From contig NZ_QGNA01000001.1 in the NCBI RefSeq assembly GCF_003173615.1, forward strand, positions 1,716,385 to 1,780,384: a DNA stretch of 64,000 bases, in the 5' to 3' direction. Source of the stretch: Falsiroseomonas bella (GTDB lineage Bacteria; Pseudomonadota; Alphaproteobacteria; Acetobacterales; Acetobacteraceae). Shown here piece after piece: positions 45,452 to 52,638 of this stretch. Both the position numbers and the translations under genes were made by a program. Position 1 is the first letter of the stretch, and each line of letters opens with the position of its first letter. The notes under the pieces were generated by a model. The model was given only the letters and a program-made list of their open reading frames with translations, ran no database searches and had not been told where the DNA came from.

Positions 45452-45467
45452 AGCAAGGTATATGCCA
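45452..45467 (-). promoter_or_regulatory. Sigma-54 promoter of PEP-CTERM gene 1
   Basis: Minus strand reads TGGCATATACCTTGCT: -24 GG and -12 GC exactly 10 nt apart, close to TGGCAC-N5-TTGCT. It ends 56 bp before the start codon. Confidence 0.85.
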
Positions 45468-45529
45468 AGCCGTTAAGTATTTGATTTCATATCAGTTTTG
45501 CGCAGAAGGTTTTGTCACCTAGCCCACAT

Positions 45530-45545
45530 TGTAAAGAAATCCGAC
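45530..45545 (-). promoter_or_regulatory. Candidate PrsR upstream element, unit 1
   Basis: Minus strand GTCGGATTTCTTTACA. It begins 63 bp from the promoter edge, as in units 2 and 3. Predicted enhancer site of the sigma-54 activator. Confidence 0.6.
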
Positions 45546-45641
45546 TCTAACGAATGACAATTCATCCCAAAACCGAGACATTTTCGTTCGTCCGGGCGGG
45601 GGTGCGCGTCGGCGCGGTCGCCGGGGCGCGCGGGCAGACGC

Positions 45642-45703
45642 AAAAAAAGGCCGGCAGCCCTCGCTGCCGGCCCTCCGATGGCGAGCCCCCGCCGGGGGCT
45701 CGC
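45642..45703 (-). terminator. Double hairpin terminator of PEP-CTERM gene 2
   Basis: Two successive hairpins: GCGAGCCCCC/GGGGGCTCGC (45681-45703), then GGCCGGCAG/CTGCCGGCC followed by a run of seven U (45642-45672). Confidence 0.88.
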
Positions 45704-45716
45704 GATCCGGTCGGGA

Positions 45717-46256
45717 TCAGGCCTTGCGGCGCATCGCCACGCCGAGGCCGGCGAGGCCCAGGCCGAACAGCGCCATGCTCATCGGCTCCGGCACGTTCAC
45801 GGTGCGCTCGGAATCGATCACCGCGCCACCCGAGAAGGAGGTCTGGGTCTGCGTCACCGTCAGGCGCACCTCGGCGAAGTTCGCGTCCGGCGGGTTAACC
45901 GTCGGGGTGAAGGTGCCCTGGATGATGATGTTGGCGAAGGCGTTCGCCGTGATGCTGCGGGACACCACCTGGCCGGTGAAGCTGCCGAAGGCGCCGCTGA
46001 AGCTCACGGCGCTGCCGACCGTGGCGGTCACCGAGAAGGCGCCGATGGTCGTGCCGTCCGCGGCCAGATAGTCGCCCGCCGCCGGCGCCTCGTAGGTGCC
46101 GCCGGAGATGTTGATCTGCACGCCGTTCGCGAGGTTGCCGTCGGTGGTGACGCCGCTGAGGTCGATGGAGGAGCTGCCCTCGATCGGCGCGGCATTGGCC
46201 GCCACCGACATGCAGACGGCCAGCGCGGTGCCGGCCAGGAGACGAGACATATTCAT
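45717..46256 (-). CDS. PEP-CTERM sorted protein 2
   Basis: Exported protein of 179 residues, nearly identical to the product of 46576-47115. Signal peptide MNMSRLLAGTALAVCMSVAA, a beta-rich body with ASVNV-type strands, and sorting tail VNVPEP, hydrophobic MSMALFGLGLAGLGVAM, RRKA. The start is the ATG at 46256 (a second ATG follows at 46250). Both unit-2 and unit-3 copies keep intact frames, promoters and terminators, so both are probably expressed. Likely a surface or matrix protein held in the polymer. Confidence 0.93.
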   Translation of the reverse strand: MNMSRLLAGTALAVCMSVAANAAPIEGSSSIDLSGVTTDGNLANGVQINISGGTYEAPAAGDYLAADGTTIGAFSVTATVGSAVSFSGAFGSFTGQVVSRSITANAFANIIIQGTFTPTVNPPDANFAEVRLTVTQTQTSFSGGAVIDSERTVNVPEPMSMALFGLGLAGLGVAMRRKA

Positions 46257-46310
46257 TTTTTGCGCACCCTGGTGGAAGGTCCTGGCCGGGATTGGCCATG
46301 CGGGTGAGCA

Positions 46311-46326
46311 AGCAATGGGCGTGCCA
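46311..46326 (-). promoter_or_regulatory. Sigma-54 promoter of PEP-CTERM gene 2
   Basis: Minus strand TGGCACGCCCATTGCT, a perfect match to TGGCAC-N5-TTGCT. It ends 55 bp before the start codon. Confidence 0.93.
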
Positions 46327-46388
46327 GACAGACAACTTTCTGGAATCAAACCATTTTGAGAGCGCCCGCCGGCCGTCCCTCTGCCCCC

Positions 46389-46404
46389 TGTAAAGAAAGC
46401 CGAC
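46389..46404 (-). promoter_or_regulatory. Candidate PrsR upstream element, unit 2
   Basis: Minus strand GTCGGCTTTCTTTACA, beginning 63 bp from the promoter edge. Confidence 0.6.
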
Positions 46405-46501
46405 GCAAACAATGCGGCTTGACACGAAAAAAGAGACATGTTCCTATCGTGTCACGAGGGATTGGACATGCTTTCGCCGCTTGGAGGGATCGCAGGGACG
46501 C

Positions 46502-46562
46502 AAAAAAGGCCGGCAGCCTTCGCTGCCGGCCCTCTGATGGCGAGCCCCCGGCGGGGGCTCGC
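46502..46562 (-). terminator. Double hairpin terminator of PEP-CTERM gene 3
   Basis: GCGAGCCCCC/GGGGGCTCGC (46540-46562), then GGCCGGCAG/CTGCCGGCC followed by a run of six U (46502-46531). Copy of the terminator of gene 2. Confidence 0.88.
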
Positions 46563-46575
46563 GATCCGGTCGGGA

Positions 46576-47115
46576 TCAGGCCTTGCGGCGCAGCGCCACG
46601 CCGAGGCCGGCGAGGCCCAGGCCGAACAGCGCCATGCTCATCGGCTCCGGCACGTTCACGGTGCGCTCGGAATCGATCACCGCGCCGCCCGAGTAGGAGG
46701 TCTGGGTCTGCGTCACCGTCAGGCGCACCTCAGCGAAGTTCGCCTCCGGCGGCTGGTTGGTCGGGGTGAAGGTGCCCTGGATCACGATGTTGGCGAAGGC
46801 GTTCGGCGTGACGTTGCGGGACACCACTTGGCCGGTGAAGCTGCCGAAGGCGCCGCTGAAGCTCACGGCGCTGCCGACCGTCGCGGTCACCGAGAAGGCG
46901 CCGATGGTCGTGCCGTCCGCGGCAACGTAGTCGCCCGCCGCCGGCGGCTCGTAGACGCCGCCCGAAACGTTGATCTGCACGCCGTTGGCGAGGCTGCCGC
47001 TGGTCGTGATCGAGCCGAGGTCGATCGAGGAGCTGCCCTGGATCGGCGCGGCATTGGCCGCCACCGACATGCAGACGGCCAGCGCAGTGCCGGCCAGGAG
47101 ACGAGACATATTCAT
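46576..47115 (-). CDS. PEP-CTERM sorted protein 3
   Basis: Exported protein of 179 residues, near-duplicate of protein 2. Differences cluster in two loops (GGVYEPPAAGDYVA against GGTYEAPAAGDYLA, and NQPPEANFAE against NPPDANFAE-like). Same signal peptide and sorting tail (VNVPEP, hydrophobic helix, basic end). The pattern of scattered substitutions with intact frame shows that the copies have diverged as functional genes. Divergent from the GNAT-type gene at 47334, whose 5-prime region contains its upstream element. Confidence 0.93.
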   Translation of the reverse strand: MNMSRLLAGTALAVCMSVAANAAPIQGSSSIDLGSITTSGSLANGVQINVSGGVYEPPAAGDYVAADGTTIGAFSVTATVGSAVSFSGAFGSFTGQVVSRNVTPNAFANIVIQGTFTPTNQPPEANFAEVRLTVTQTQTSYSGGAVIDSERTVNVPEPMSMALFGLGLAGLGVALRRKA

Positions 47116-47170
47116 CTGTTGCTCACCTTGAGTTGACTGTCCTGGCCGGGAGCGGCCACGCAGACGTGAA

Positions 47171-47186
47171 TGCAAGCTGCATGCCA
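47171..47186 (-). promoter_or_regulatory. Sigma-54 promoter of PEP-CTERM gene 3
   Basis: Minus strand TGGCATGCAGCTTGCA: GG and GC 10 nt apart, close to consensus. It ends 56 bp before the start codon. Confidence 0.88.
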
Positions 47187-47248
47187 CGTCCATAATCTGT
47201 TGTAATCAAACCGATCCTGCCGCCAGGGTTGAGCGGGATTGCGCGTCC

Positions 47249-47264
47249 TGTAAAGAATGGCGAC
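47249..47264 (-). promoter_or_regulatory. Candidate PrsR upstream element, unit 3
   Basis: Minus strand GTCGCCATTCTTTACA, beginning 63 bp from the promoter edge. Confidence 0.6.
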
Positions 47265-47333
47265 ACGGCAACGAGCCGGCGTCGAGCCTTGCCGCGCGCC
47301 CGCCAGCCCAGCCCCAGGATCGCCCCCGCGCCG

Positions 47334-48413
47334 ATGACGCTCTCGGTTCGTCCGCAGCCCTTCGACGGCTTCTGTGCGCTCGGCCGCGACTGGCGCGCGC
47401 TCGAGGCGACCATCCCGGCCTCGGTCTTCCAGAGCTGGACCTGGGTCGGATGCCTCGCGGAAGAGCGGTTTCCCGACCCGGTGGTGCTGCGCGCCGAACG
47501 GCAGGGCAGGCTGGTCGGCCTCGCCCTGTTCAACCGCCGCCGCGGCCTGCTGCACCTGGGCGAAAGCGGCGACCCGGAGCGCGACCGGCCCTTCGTCGAG
47601 CACAATGGCCCGCTCGCCGCCGACCCCGAGGTCGCCGCGGCCCTGCTGCGTGCCGCCTGGTCGGTGCCCGGCACGCGCGGGCTCGTGCTGGGCGGCGTGC
47701 CCCCGGCTCTGGTGCAGGCCGCGCGCGGCGTCGCCGTCCGGCGCCAGGACCGCCCCTCTCCGCTGCTCGATCTCGCCGCGCTGCGGGCGGCGGGTGGCGA
47801 CCTCGCGACGCGGCTCAGCGCCAACACGCGTCAGCAGATCCGTCGCTCGGACCGTTTCTATGCCGCCGGCGGCACGCTTGAACTCACCCGGGCGGGCGCG
47901 GCCGAGGAGGTGGCGGCCTGGTTCCCGGACTTCGTCGCCCTGCATGAGGCGACGTGGCGGCGTCGGGGCCAGGCCGGCGCCTTCGCCACCCCCTTCCTGG
48001 AGCGTTTCCATCGCAGCCTGATGGCGCGCGCGATGGCCGACGGGGTGCTGGACCTGCTGCGGCTCACCGGTCCGGGCGGGATTGTCGGTCTTCTTTACAA
48101 TCTCCACCACCGCGGGATCACCTACGCTTATCAGAGCGCCCTTGCGGACCCTGCGGGGCATGCGGCGGCCAAGCCGGGGCTCAGCTGCCACGCCCGGGCG
48201 ATCGCGCTGGCGCTCCGGCGCGGCGACCAGGCCTATGATTTCCTTGCCGGCAGCCAGCGCTACAAGCTGAGCTTCGCGGACCGCAGCCCGGTCCTTGCCT
48301 GGGCGGAACTGGCCCGGCCCTGGTCCCCGCGGGGCATCCTGGGCCGAGTTCGGGCGGCCCTGCCGCGCCCTTCGGCGCCCCGCGCGACGGACCCGGCCAG
48401 CACCGGACTGTAA
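47334..48413 (+). CDS. GNAT-type protein of the BcsL/CelD group
   Basis: Protein of 359 residues with an Acetyltransf_6/FemAB-like double GNAT fold. Evidence: VFQSWTWVGCLAEERFPDPV and RQGRLVGLALFNRRRGLLHL in the first half; ANTRQQIRRSDRFYAAGG, LHEATWRRRGQAGAFATPFL, then GLLYNLHHRGITYAYQSALA and the final AYDFLAGSQRYKLSFADR, all typical. Members occur in cellulose and exopolysaccharide loci and are thought to acylate sugars. The ATG at 47334 is chosen because family similarity starts there and the upstream part overlaps the divergent regulatory element; its ribosome binding site is weak. Confidence 0.85.
   Translation: MTLSVRPQPFDGFCALGRDWRALEATIPASVFQSWTWVGCLAEERFPDPVVLRAERQGRLVGLALFNRRRGLLHLGESGDPERDRPFVEHNGPLAADPEVAAALLRAAWSVPGTRGLVLGGVPPALVQAARGVAVRRQDRPSPLLDLAALRAAGGDLATRLSANTRQQIRRSDRFYAAGGTLELTRAGAAEEVAAWFPDFVALHEATWRRRGQAGAFATPFLERFHRSLMARAMADGVLDLLRLTGPGGIVGLLYNLHHRGITYAYQSALADPAGHAAAKPGLSCHARAIALALRRGDQAYDFLAGSQRYKLSFADRSPVLAWAELARPWSPRGILGRVRAALPRPSAPRATDPASTGL
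48084..48099 (+). promoter_or_regulatory. Upstream-element match inside coding sequence
   Basis: GTCGGTCTTCTTTACA matches the unit-1 upstream element at 14 of 16 positions. It lies within the GNAT-type gene and 462 bp before the sigma-54 promoter at 48561. It uses two CTT leucine codons, rare in this GC-rich sequence. May be chance. Confidence 0.3.
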
Positions 48414-48424
48414 GGGATTCCGAC
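48409..48424 (-). promoter_or_regulatory. Upstream-element match in reverse orientation
   Basis: TGTAAGGGATTCCGAC matches the plus-strand form of the unit-1 element at 13 of 16 positions. It overlaps the stop of the GNAT-type gene and lies 137 bp before the sigma-54 promoter at 48561. Confidence 0.4.
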
Positions 48425-48484
48425 AGCCCCCTGACGGTTCCGCCGCCGGGCGATCACGCCCGCACGAGAAGACGCTTGCTCCGT

Positions 48485-48507
48485 GTCACGGATTCTTACA
48501 ATGTAAG
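48485..48507 (+). promoter_or_regulatory. Palindromic upstream element before the XRE regulator
   Basis: GTCACGGATTCTTACA continues into the perfect dyad CTTACA-A-TGTAAG (48495-48507). The TTACA ends 61 bp before the sigma-54 promoter, close to the 63 bp of the PEP-CTERM units; TTACAATGT is identical to unit 1. Confidence 0.5.
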
Positions 48508-48560
48508 GCGAGCCACGGTGGCGCGGCTGTCAAGGTTTTGAATTACTTGATCACAGTTTC

Positions 48561-48576
48561 TGGCACTGATTTTGCT
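48561..48576 (+). promoter_or_regulatory. Sigma-54 promoter of the XRE regulator
   Basis: TGGCACTGATTTTGCT matches TGGCAC-N5-TTGCT perfectly, with GG and GC 10 nt apart. It lies 102 bp before the regulator start. Confidence 0.92.
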
Positions 48577-48621
48577 TAACCTTACATTCGAGGACTCGCC
48601 GCTTCGGAAAAGGGGGATTTG

Positions 48622-48681
48622 ATGTTCGTGGCCATGCTCCGCCTGTCCCTCCCCGGTGTCACCCGGAGTCATCTCTCATGA
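48622..48681 (+). CDS. Possible 19-codon leader peptide
   Basis: ATG with a strong ribosome binding site (AAGGGGGA, 4-5 nt spacer) opens a 19-codon frame (MFVAMLRLSLPGVTRSHLS). Its stop overlaps the regulator's ATG (ATGA). It lies in the expected transcript from the sigma-54 promoter and could couple translation to the regulator gene. Confidence 0.4.
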   Translation: MFVAMLRLSLPGVTRSHLS

Positions 48682-49178
48682 TCGAGGATGGTGCCGGCCT
48701 GCCCTTCGATGGAGACGGGCACGACCCCATGGGCATGCCGATGGACTGGGCCCGGCCGCCCGCCCGCGTCGCAGAAGTCCCGAAGCGCGCCGTCAACAAG
48801 CGCGCCCCGACCGAGGACGACGCGGCGGTGGGCCGGCGGATCCGCGACTGCCGGATCTCGATGGGCCTGTCGCTCAGTGACCTGAGCAGCCAGGTCGGCG
48901 TCTCCCAGCCGCAGCTCTACCGCTATGAGTGCGGCCTGACCCGCGTGGCAGCCAGTCGCCTCATCGCCATCGCCGCGGCGCTCGGCGTCTCGATCGAGGC
49001 TCTGGCGCGTGGCAACCAACACGGCGCGGACGGCCCGTTGCCCGCCTGCTCCGCGGCCGAGGCCGACCTGTTGCTGCGCGCCTTCAGCAGCATCGGGCAG
49101 CCGGAACGCCGCAGCGCGCTGATCGCGCTCGCCCGCTCCATGGCCGACGCCGACCAGGAGGCCCTGGGCGCCCGCTGA
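48678..49178 (+). CDS. XRE-family transcriptional regulator
   Basis: Protein of 166 residues. The central HTH_3 domain (about 52-107) reads GRRIRDCRISMGLSLSDLSS, then QVGVSQPQLYRYECGLTRVA and RLIAIAAALGVSIEALARG, the typical Cro/CI-type five-helix pattern. The first 45 residues are disordered and Pro-rich. The C-terminal part (AEADLLLRAFSSIGQPERRS, then ALIALARSMA) resembles the tail of alphaproteobacterial XRE regulators. Located between the two halves of the polysaccharide locus and behind a sigma-54 promoter, it may be a second-tier regulator under PrsR control. Target genes unknown. Confidence 0.88.
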   Translation: MIEDGAGLPFDGDGHDPMGMPMDWARPPARVAEVPKRAVNKRAPTEDDAAVGRRIRDCRISMGLSLSDLSSQVGVSQPQLYRYECGLTRVAASRLIAIAAALGVSIEALARGNQHGADGPLPACSAAEADLLLRAFSSIGQPERRSALIALARSMADADQEALGAR

Positions 49179-49280
49179 GCGACGGCTCCCCTCCCTGAAG
49201 GGGGGCGCTTTCGCCGGCGCGCATCATTCGGTAAGCACCTCCGGGCAGGATGACCCCCTTAGGGCCATTGCCGGAGCCGC

Positions 49281-50191
49281 ATGCTCACAACCCTCCGCCG
49301 CCGCAGCGCCATCGCCTGGTTCGACTGGCAGTGCCGAGGGATCCTCGACACGCCCCCCTGCGCACGCGCCCCGCGCCGCTGTGCGTCGTCAGCATGGTGC
49401 GGTCCGAGCACCTGCGGATGTATCTCCTGGCGATAAAGTCCTTCTACCGCTACATCCCAGGCGGCGAGATCGTGGTGCTCGACGATGGGTCGCTGACGGG
49501 CGCGGACCGGCAATTGCTGGCCGCGCATCTGCCCGATGCGACGGTCACGCCACTGGCGGACATCGCCACGGCGCCCTGCCCACGGGGCGGCTGCTGGGAG
49601 CGGCTGCTCTATATCCTGGACCGGAGCGATAACAACTACGTGATCCAACTCGATTCCGACGTGCTGGCTTCCGATCCCATTCCGGAAGTGACGGACGCCA
49701 TCGCGCGGAACACCTCCTTCACGCTGAATTCGGGTGGGGGGATGGGGATCGAGACGCTGGAACAGGCCGCGGCGCGCGTCGCCGGCTACAGCGAGGAGCA
49801 TCTGCAGCCCGCCGCCGAGCAGAAGCTGCCGCTGCTGCCGCCGGAGGCCGGCGGGCGGCTGTATGTGCGGGGCTCGGCGGGCTTCGCGGGCTTCGCCCGC
49901 GGCCGGCATGCGCGCGGGCAGGCGGAGGCCTTCTCGGTGGCCATGCAGGCGCTGCTGGGTTCGCGCTGGGCGGAATGGGGCAGCGAGCAGATCGCCTCGA
50001 ACTACCTGATTGCGAATTCGCCGGGCGGCGCGGTGCTGACCTGGCCCACCTATGCCTGCTTCGAGCCGAACCTCGACCCGGCGCTGTCGCGGCTGCTGCA
50101 CTTCGTCGGCAGCTGGCGCTTCGACCGCGGCGTCTACGCATCCCGCGCGCGGCGGCTCATCTCGGAGCTGGAACGGGAGACCGTCTCATGA
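49281..50191 (+). CDS. Glycosyltransferase-like protein with probable frameshift
   Basis: Unrecognised GT-A-like protein. Main frame: LCVVSMVRSEHLRMYLLAIK, IVVLDDGSLTGADRQLLAAH, and YVIQLDSDVLASDPIPEV with a DxD-type metal motif (DSD). The start ATG at 49281 has GGAG upstream and encodes LTTLRRRSAIAWFDWQCRG, a convincing N-terminus, but in another frame. Adding one C to the six-C run at 49353-49358 joins the two frames into LDTPPLRTRPAPLCVVSM. So either a base is missing in the sequence or the gene is truly frameshifted. An in-frame ATG at 49250 exists but gives an implausible N-terminus. Confidence 0.65.
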
Positions 50192-50483
50192 GCCCTTTCC
50201 GGCGCCGGTCACATTGTCACGATTCATGCAAAATTCAGTGTCTCGCCTCATGGTGAGCGACAGCGCGGTATGGGAAGGATGCCGGCCGGTGGCGGGTTGC
50301 GGCGCTTTTGCTGCGGCCGTGCCGCTACCCGGCCGTGCGTGCCGCTGCACAGAAAGCATTTCGTCCAGCTACCATCTGGGCGAAAAATGAGTTAAGGATC
50401 TCGCGGCGGACAACCACAAGGCGTGCCCGCGAGGGTCGCTGCCAGGGTCGCGAAGCGTTTCATTGTTTCACAGGAGGCCGGGC
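50192..50483 (+). promoter_or_regulatory. Promoter region of the export operon
   Basis: A 292-bp gap with a weakly AT-rich patch (50205-50245) and another at 50355-50405. It must carry the promoter for the seven-gene export operon. I found no sigma-54 element of acceptable quality and no copy of the PEP-CTERM upstream element. Confidence 0.35.
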
Positions 50484-51125
50484 ATGGCGTCGTTCCAACT
50501 CAAGGCGCTGGGAAACATGAGGGTGCTTCGGGCCATCGCCCTGCTGCTGCCGCTTGCCGCCGCGGCCTGCCAGCCGCCGCCGGCGGAGCCGTCCACCATG
50601 GCCGCCGCGCCGCAGGTCACGCCCGACTACGTGATCGGGCCGGGTGACTCCCTCTCCGTCTTCGTCTTCCGTTCGCCCGAGCTCAGCATGGAGGTTCCGG
50701 TCCGCCCCGACGGCCGCATCTCGCTGCCGCTGGTCGAGGACATCGAGGCGGCGGGCCGCACCCCGGTGCAGCTCAGCCGCCAGATCGAGGAGCGGCTGAA
50801 GCAGTATGTGCGCGAGCCGAGCGTGACGGTGATCGTCCGCGGCTTCGTCGGTCCGGCAAGCCGGCAGGTCCGCATCGTGGGCGAAGCCGCGCAGCCGCGC
50901 GCCATCGCCTTCCGCGAAGGCATGACCGTTCTCGACGCGCTGATCGAGGCCGGCGGCCTGACGCGCTACGCCGCGGGCAACAGCGCGCGGCTGATCCGGC
51001 GCGAGAGCACGTCGCAGGAGACGATCCCGCTGCGCCTGAACGACCTGCTGCGCACCGGCGACCTCAGCCAGGACCTGGCGCTGCGGCCCGGCGACACCCT
51101 CGTGATCCCGCAGGGCTGGTTCTGA
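50484..51125 (+). CDS. epsE: Polysaccharide export lipoprotein (Wza/EpsE-like)
   Basis: Outer-membrane export lipoprotein of 213 residues with a lipobox ending LLPLAAAAC. The Poly_export domain is YVIGPGDSLSVFVFRSPELS, RPDGRISLPLVEDIEAAGRT and TVIVRGFVGPASRQVRIVGE; a following SLBB domain contains MTVLDALIEAGGLTRYAAGN. It is short compared with Wza, as is normal for exosortase loci. AGGAGG precedes the ATG at 50484; a second Met at 50517 also fits the signal peptide. First gene of the export operon. Confidence 0.92.
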   Translation: MASFQLKALGNMRVLRAIALLLPLAAAACQPPPAEPSTMAAAPQVTPDYVIGPGDSLSVFVFRSPELSMEVPVRPDGRISLPLVEDIEAAGRTPVQLSRQIEERLKQYVREPSVTVIVRGFVGPASRQVRIVGEAAQPRAIAFREGMTVLDALIEAGGLTRYAAGNSARLIRRESTSQETIPLRLNDLLRTGDLSQDLALRPGDTLVIPQGWF

Positions 51126-51126
51126 C

Positions 51127-52638
51127 GTGACGCAGATCCTCAACGAGGTACGGCGCTATGCCAGCGCGGGCTGGCAGCACAAGTGGAAGGCGCTGCTGCT
51201 CGCCTGGGTCGTCTGCATCGCTGGCTGGGCCTATGTCTACACGCTGCCGAACCAGTACCGGTCCAGCGCGCGCATCCACGCCGATGCGGATGCGATCCTC
51301 GGGCAGGTGCTGAGCGGCATCGCGGTGGACAACCGCCCCTCCGGCCAGGTCGAGACGCTGCAGCGTACCCTGTTCAGCCGCCCGAACCTCGAACGCGTGG
51401 CCGCGCGCACCGGCCTCGACCTGCGCGCCGACAGCGCGGCCTCGCGCGAGGCGATGCTGAGCCGGCTGGAATCCAGCCTCCGGCTCGGCCTGCAGACGCG
51501 GAACCTGTTCACCATCACCTACACCGACACGGATGCGCGCATGTCGCGCGACGTGGTGCAGGCGCTGCTGACGCTCTTCATGGAGCGTGCAACCGCGAAC
51601 GACCGCCAGCAGATGGAGAATGCGCGGAACTTCGTGAACCAGCAGATCCAGGCCTATGAGATACAGCTGCGCGAGGCGGAACAGCGCCGCGCCGAGTTCC
51701 GCGCGCGCTACGCCGACCTGCTGCCCTCCGAGACGGGCGGCGGCGCCACCGGCCTCGAACAGGCGCGTCAGCGCCTGTTGACCAACCGCGGCAACCTGCA
51801 GGATGCCGTCGCACGGCGCGAGCGCCTGAAGCAGGAGCTGGAGCAGACGCCACAGGTTCTGCGCGCCGGCGAGGGCGGCACCGGCAATCCCGCGCTGGCC
51901 GAGGCCGAGCGGACCCTGCGCGAGCTGCGCCTGCAATACACCGATGCGCACCCCGCGGTGGCCGCCGCGCGAGCCCGCGTGGCGGAGGCCCGCGCTTTGG
52001 GCGGGGGCGGGGGCGGCGGCGGCACGATCCGCAACCCGCTCTACGAGCAGATCCGCACGCGCCTGCTGGATGCCGATGCGCAGATCGGCACGCTGGAGCG
52101 CCAGGTCCGCCAGGAGCAGGCCAATGTGGAGCGGCTTGAGGCGCTGGCCCGCACCGTGCCCCAGCTGCAGGCGCAGTTCGCCAACATGGACCGCGACTAC
52201 AGCGTGCTCCGCCGCTCCTACGAGGAACTGCTCGAGCGCCGGGAGTCGGTGCAACTCGCCGGCGCCGCGCGCTCCGAGGCGGAGCGCGTGCGGCTCGAGG
52301 TGGTGGACCCGCCGACGGTGCCGCTGGCCCCGATCGGACCGAACCGCCTGCTGCTCGGCACCGCCGTGCTGCTCGCCGGGCTCGGCGCGGGGGCGGGCCT
52401 CGCCCTGCTGTTCGTGCTGCTCGACCGCAGCTTCTATACGGTGACGGATCTGCGGAAGCTCGGCCTGCCGGTGATCGGCAGCATCTCCTCGACCGAGCCG
52501 GCACGCAGCCAGCGCTTCGCCGCCTTCGCCTTCGCCTGCGGCTTCGGGCTGCTGATCTTCGCCTACGGCATGGTGACCGCCGGCGGTCCGGCGCTCATCG
52601 CACGCATCCCCAACCTGGTTGCGAGGTTCGTCGCGTGA
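51127..52638 (+). CDS. Chain-length determinant protein, exosortase-associated
   Basis: Inner-membrane polysaccharide co-polymerase of 503 residues (TIGR03007-like). GTG start directly after the stop of the export lipoprotein gene. Membrane helix 1 is LLLAWVVCIAGWAYVYTL; a Wzz domain follows, then a long periplasmic coiled-coil (about 160-370), a GNVR-type segment with VPQLQAQFANMDRDYSVLRR, and helix 2 (LLLGTAVLLAGLGAGAGLAL). A third hydrophobic segment near the C-terminus is characteristic of this exosortase subgroup. Works with the separate BY-kinase encoded next. Confidence 0.92.
   Translation: MTQILNEVRRYASAGWQHKWKALLLAWVVCIAGWAYVYTLPNQYRSSARIHADADAILGQVLSGIAVDNRPSGQVETLQRTLFSRPNLERVAARTGLDLRADSAASREAMLSRLESSLRLGLQTRNLFTITYTDTDARMSRDVVQALLTLFMERATANDRQQMENARNFVNQQIQAYEIQLREAEQRRAEFRARYADLLPSETGGGATGLEQARQRLLTNRGNLQDAVARRERLKQELEQTPQVLRAGEGGTGNPALAEAERTLRELRLQYTDAHPAVAAARARVAEARALGGGGGGGGTIRNPLYEQIRTRLLDADAQIGTLERQVRQEQANVERLEALARTVPQLQAQFANMDRDYSVLRRSYEELLERRESVQLAGAARSEAERVRLEVVDPPTVPLAPIGPNRLLLGTAVLLAGLGAGAGLALLFVLLDRSFYTVTDLRKLGLPVIGSISSTEPARSQRFAAFAFACGFGLLIFAYGMVTAGGPALIARIPNLVARFVA

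Larger units (their letters stand above)
44776..47264 (-). repeat. Three-unit tandem array of PEP-CTERM genes
   Basis: Three units, each with upstream element, sigma-54 promoter, PEP-CTERM gene and hairpin terminator, repeat with a period of 859-866 bp. Start codons lie at 45396, 46256 and 47115, promoters at 45452, 46311 and 47171, upstream elements at 45530, 46389 and 47249. Units 2 and 3 are nearly identical; unit 1 is more divergent. Confidence 0.9.

Noticed and set aside
44640..45520. Similar GTGACAA...CGCAAA strings upstream of both the sugar transferase and PEP-CTERM gene 1
   Set aside because: The internal spacing differs (8 against 6 nt), the strings are short, and they do not recur in units 2 and 3.
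44776..47264. Tandem repeats as a possible transposon or integron cassette array
   Set aside because: The units are complete PEP-CTERM transcription units with no transposase, terminal inverted repeats or attC-like sites.
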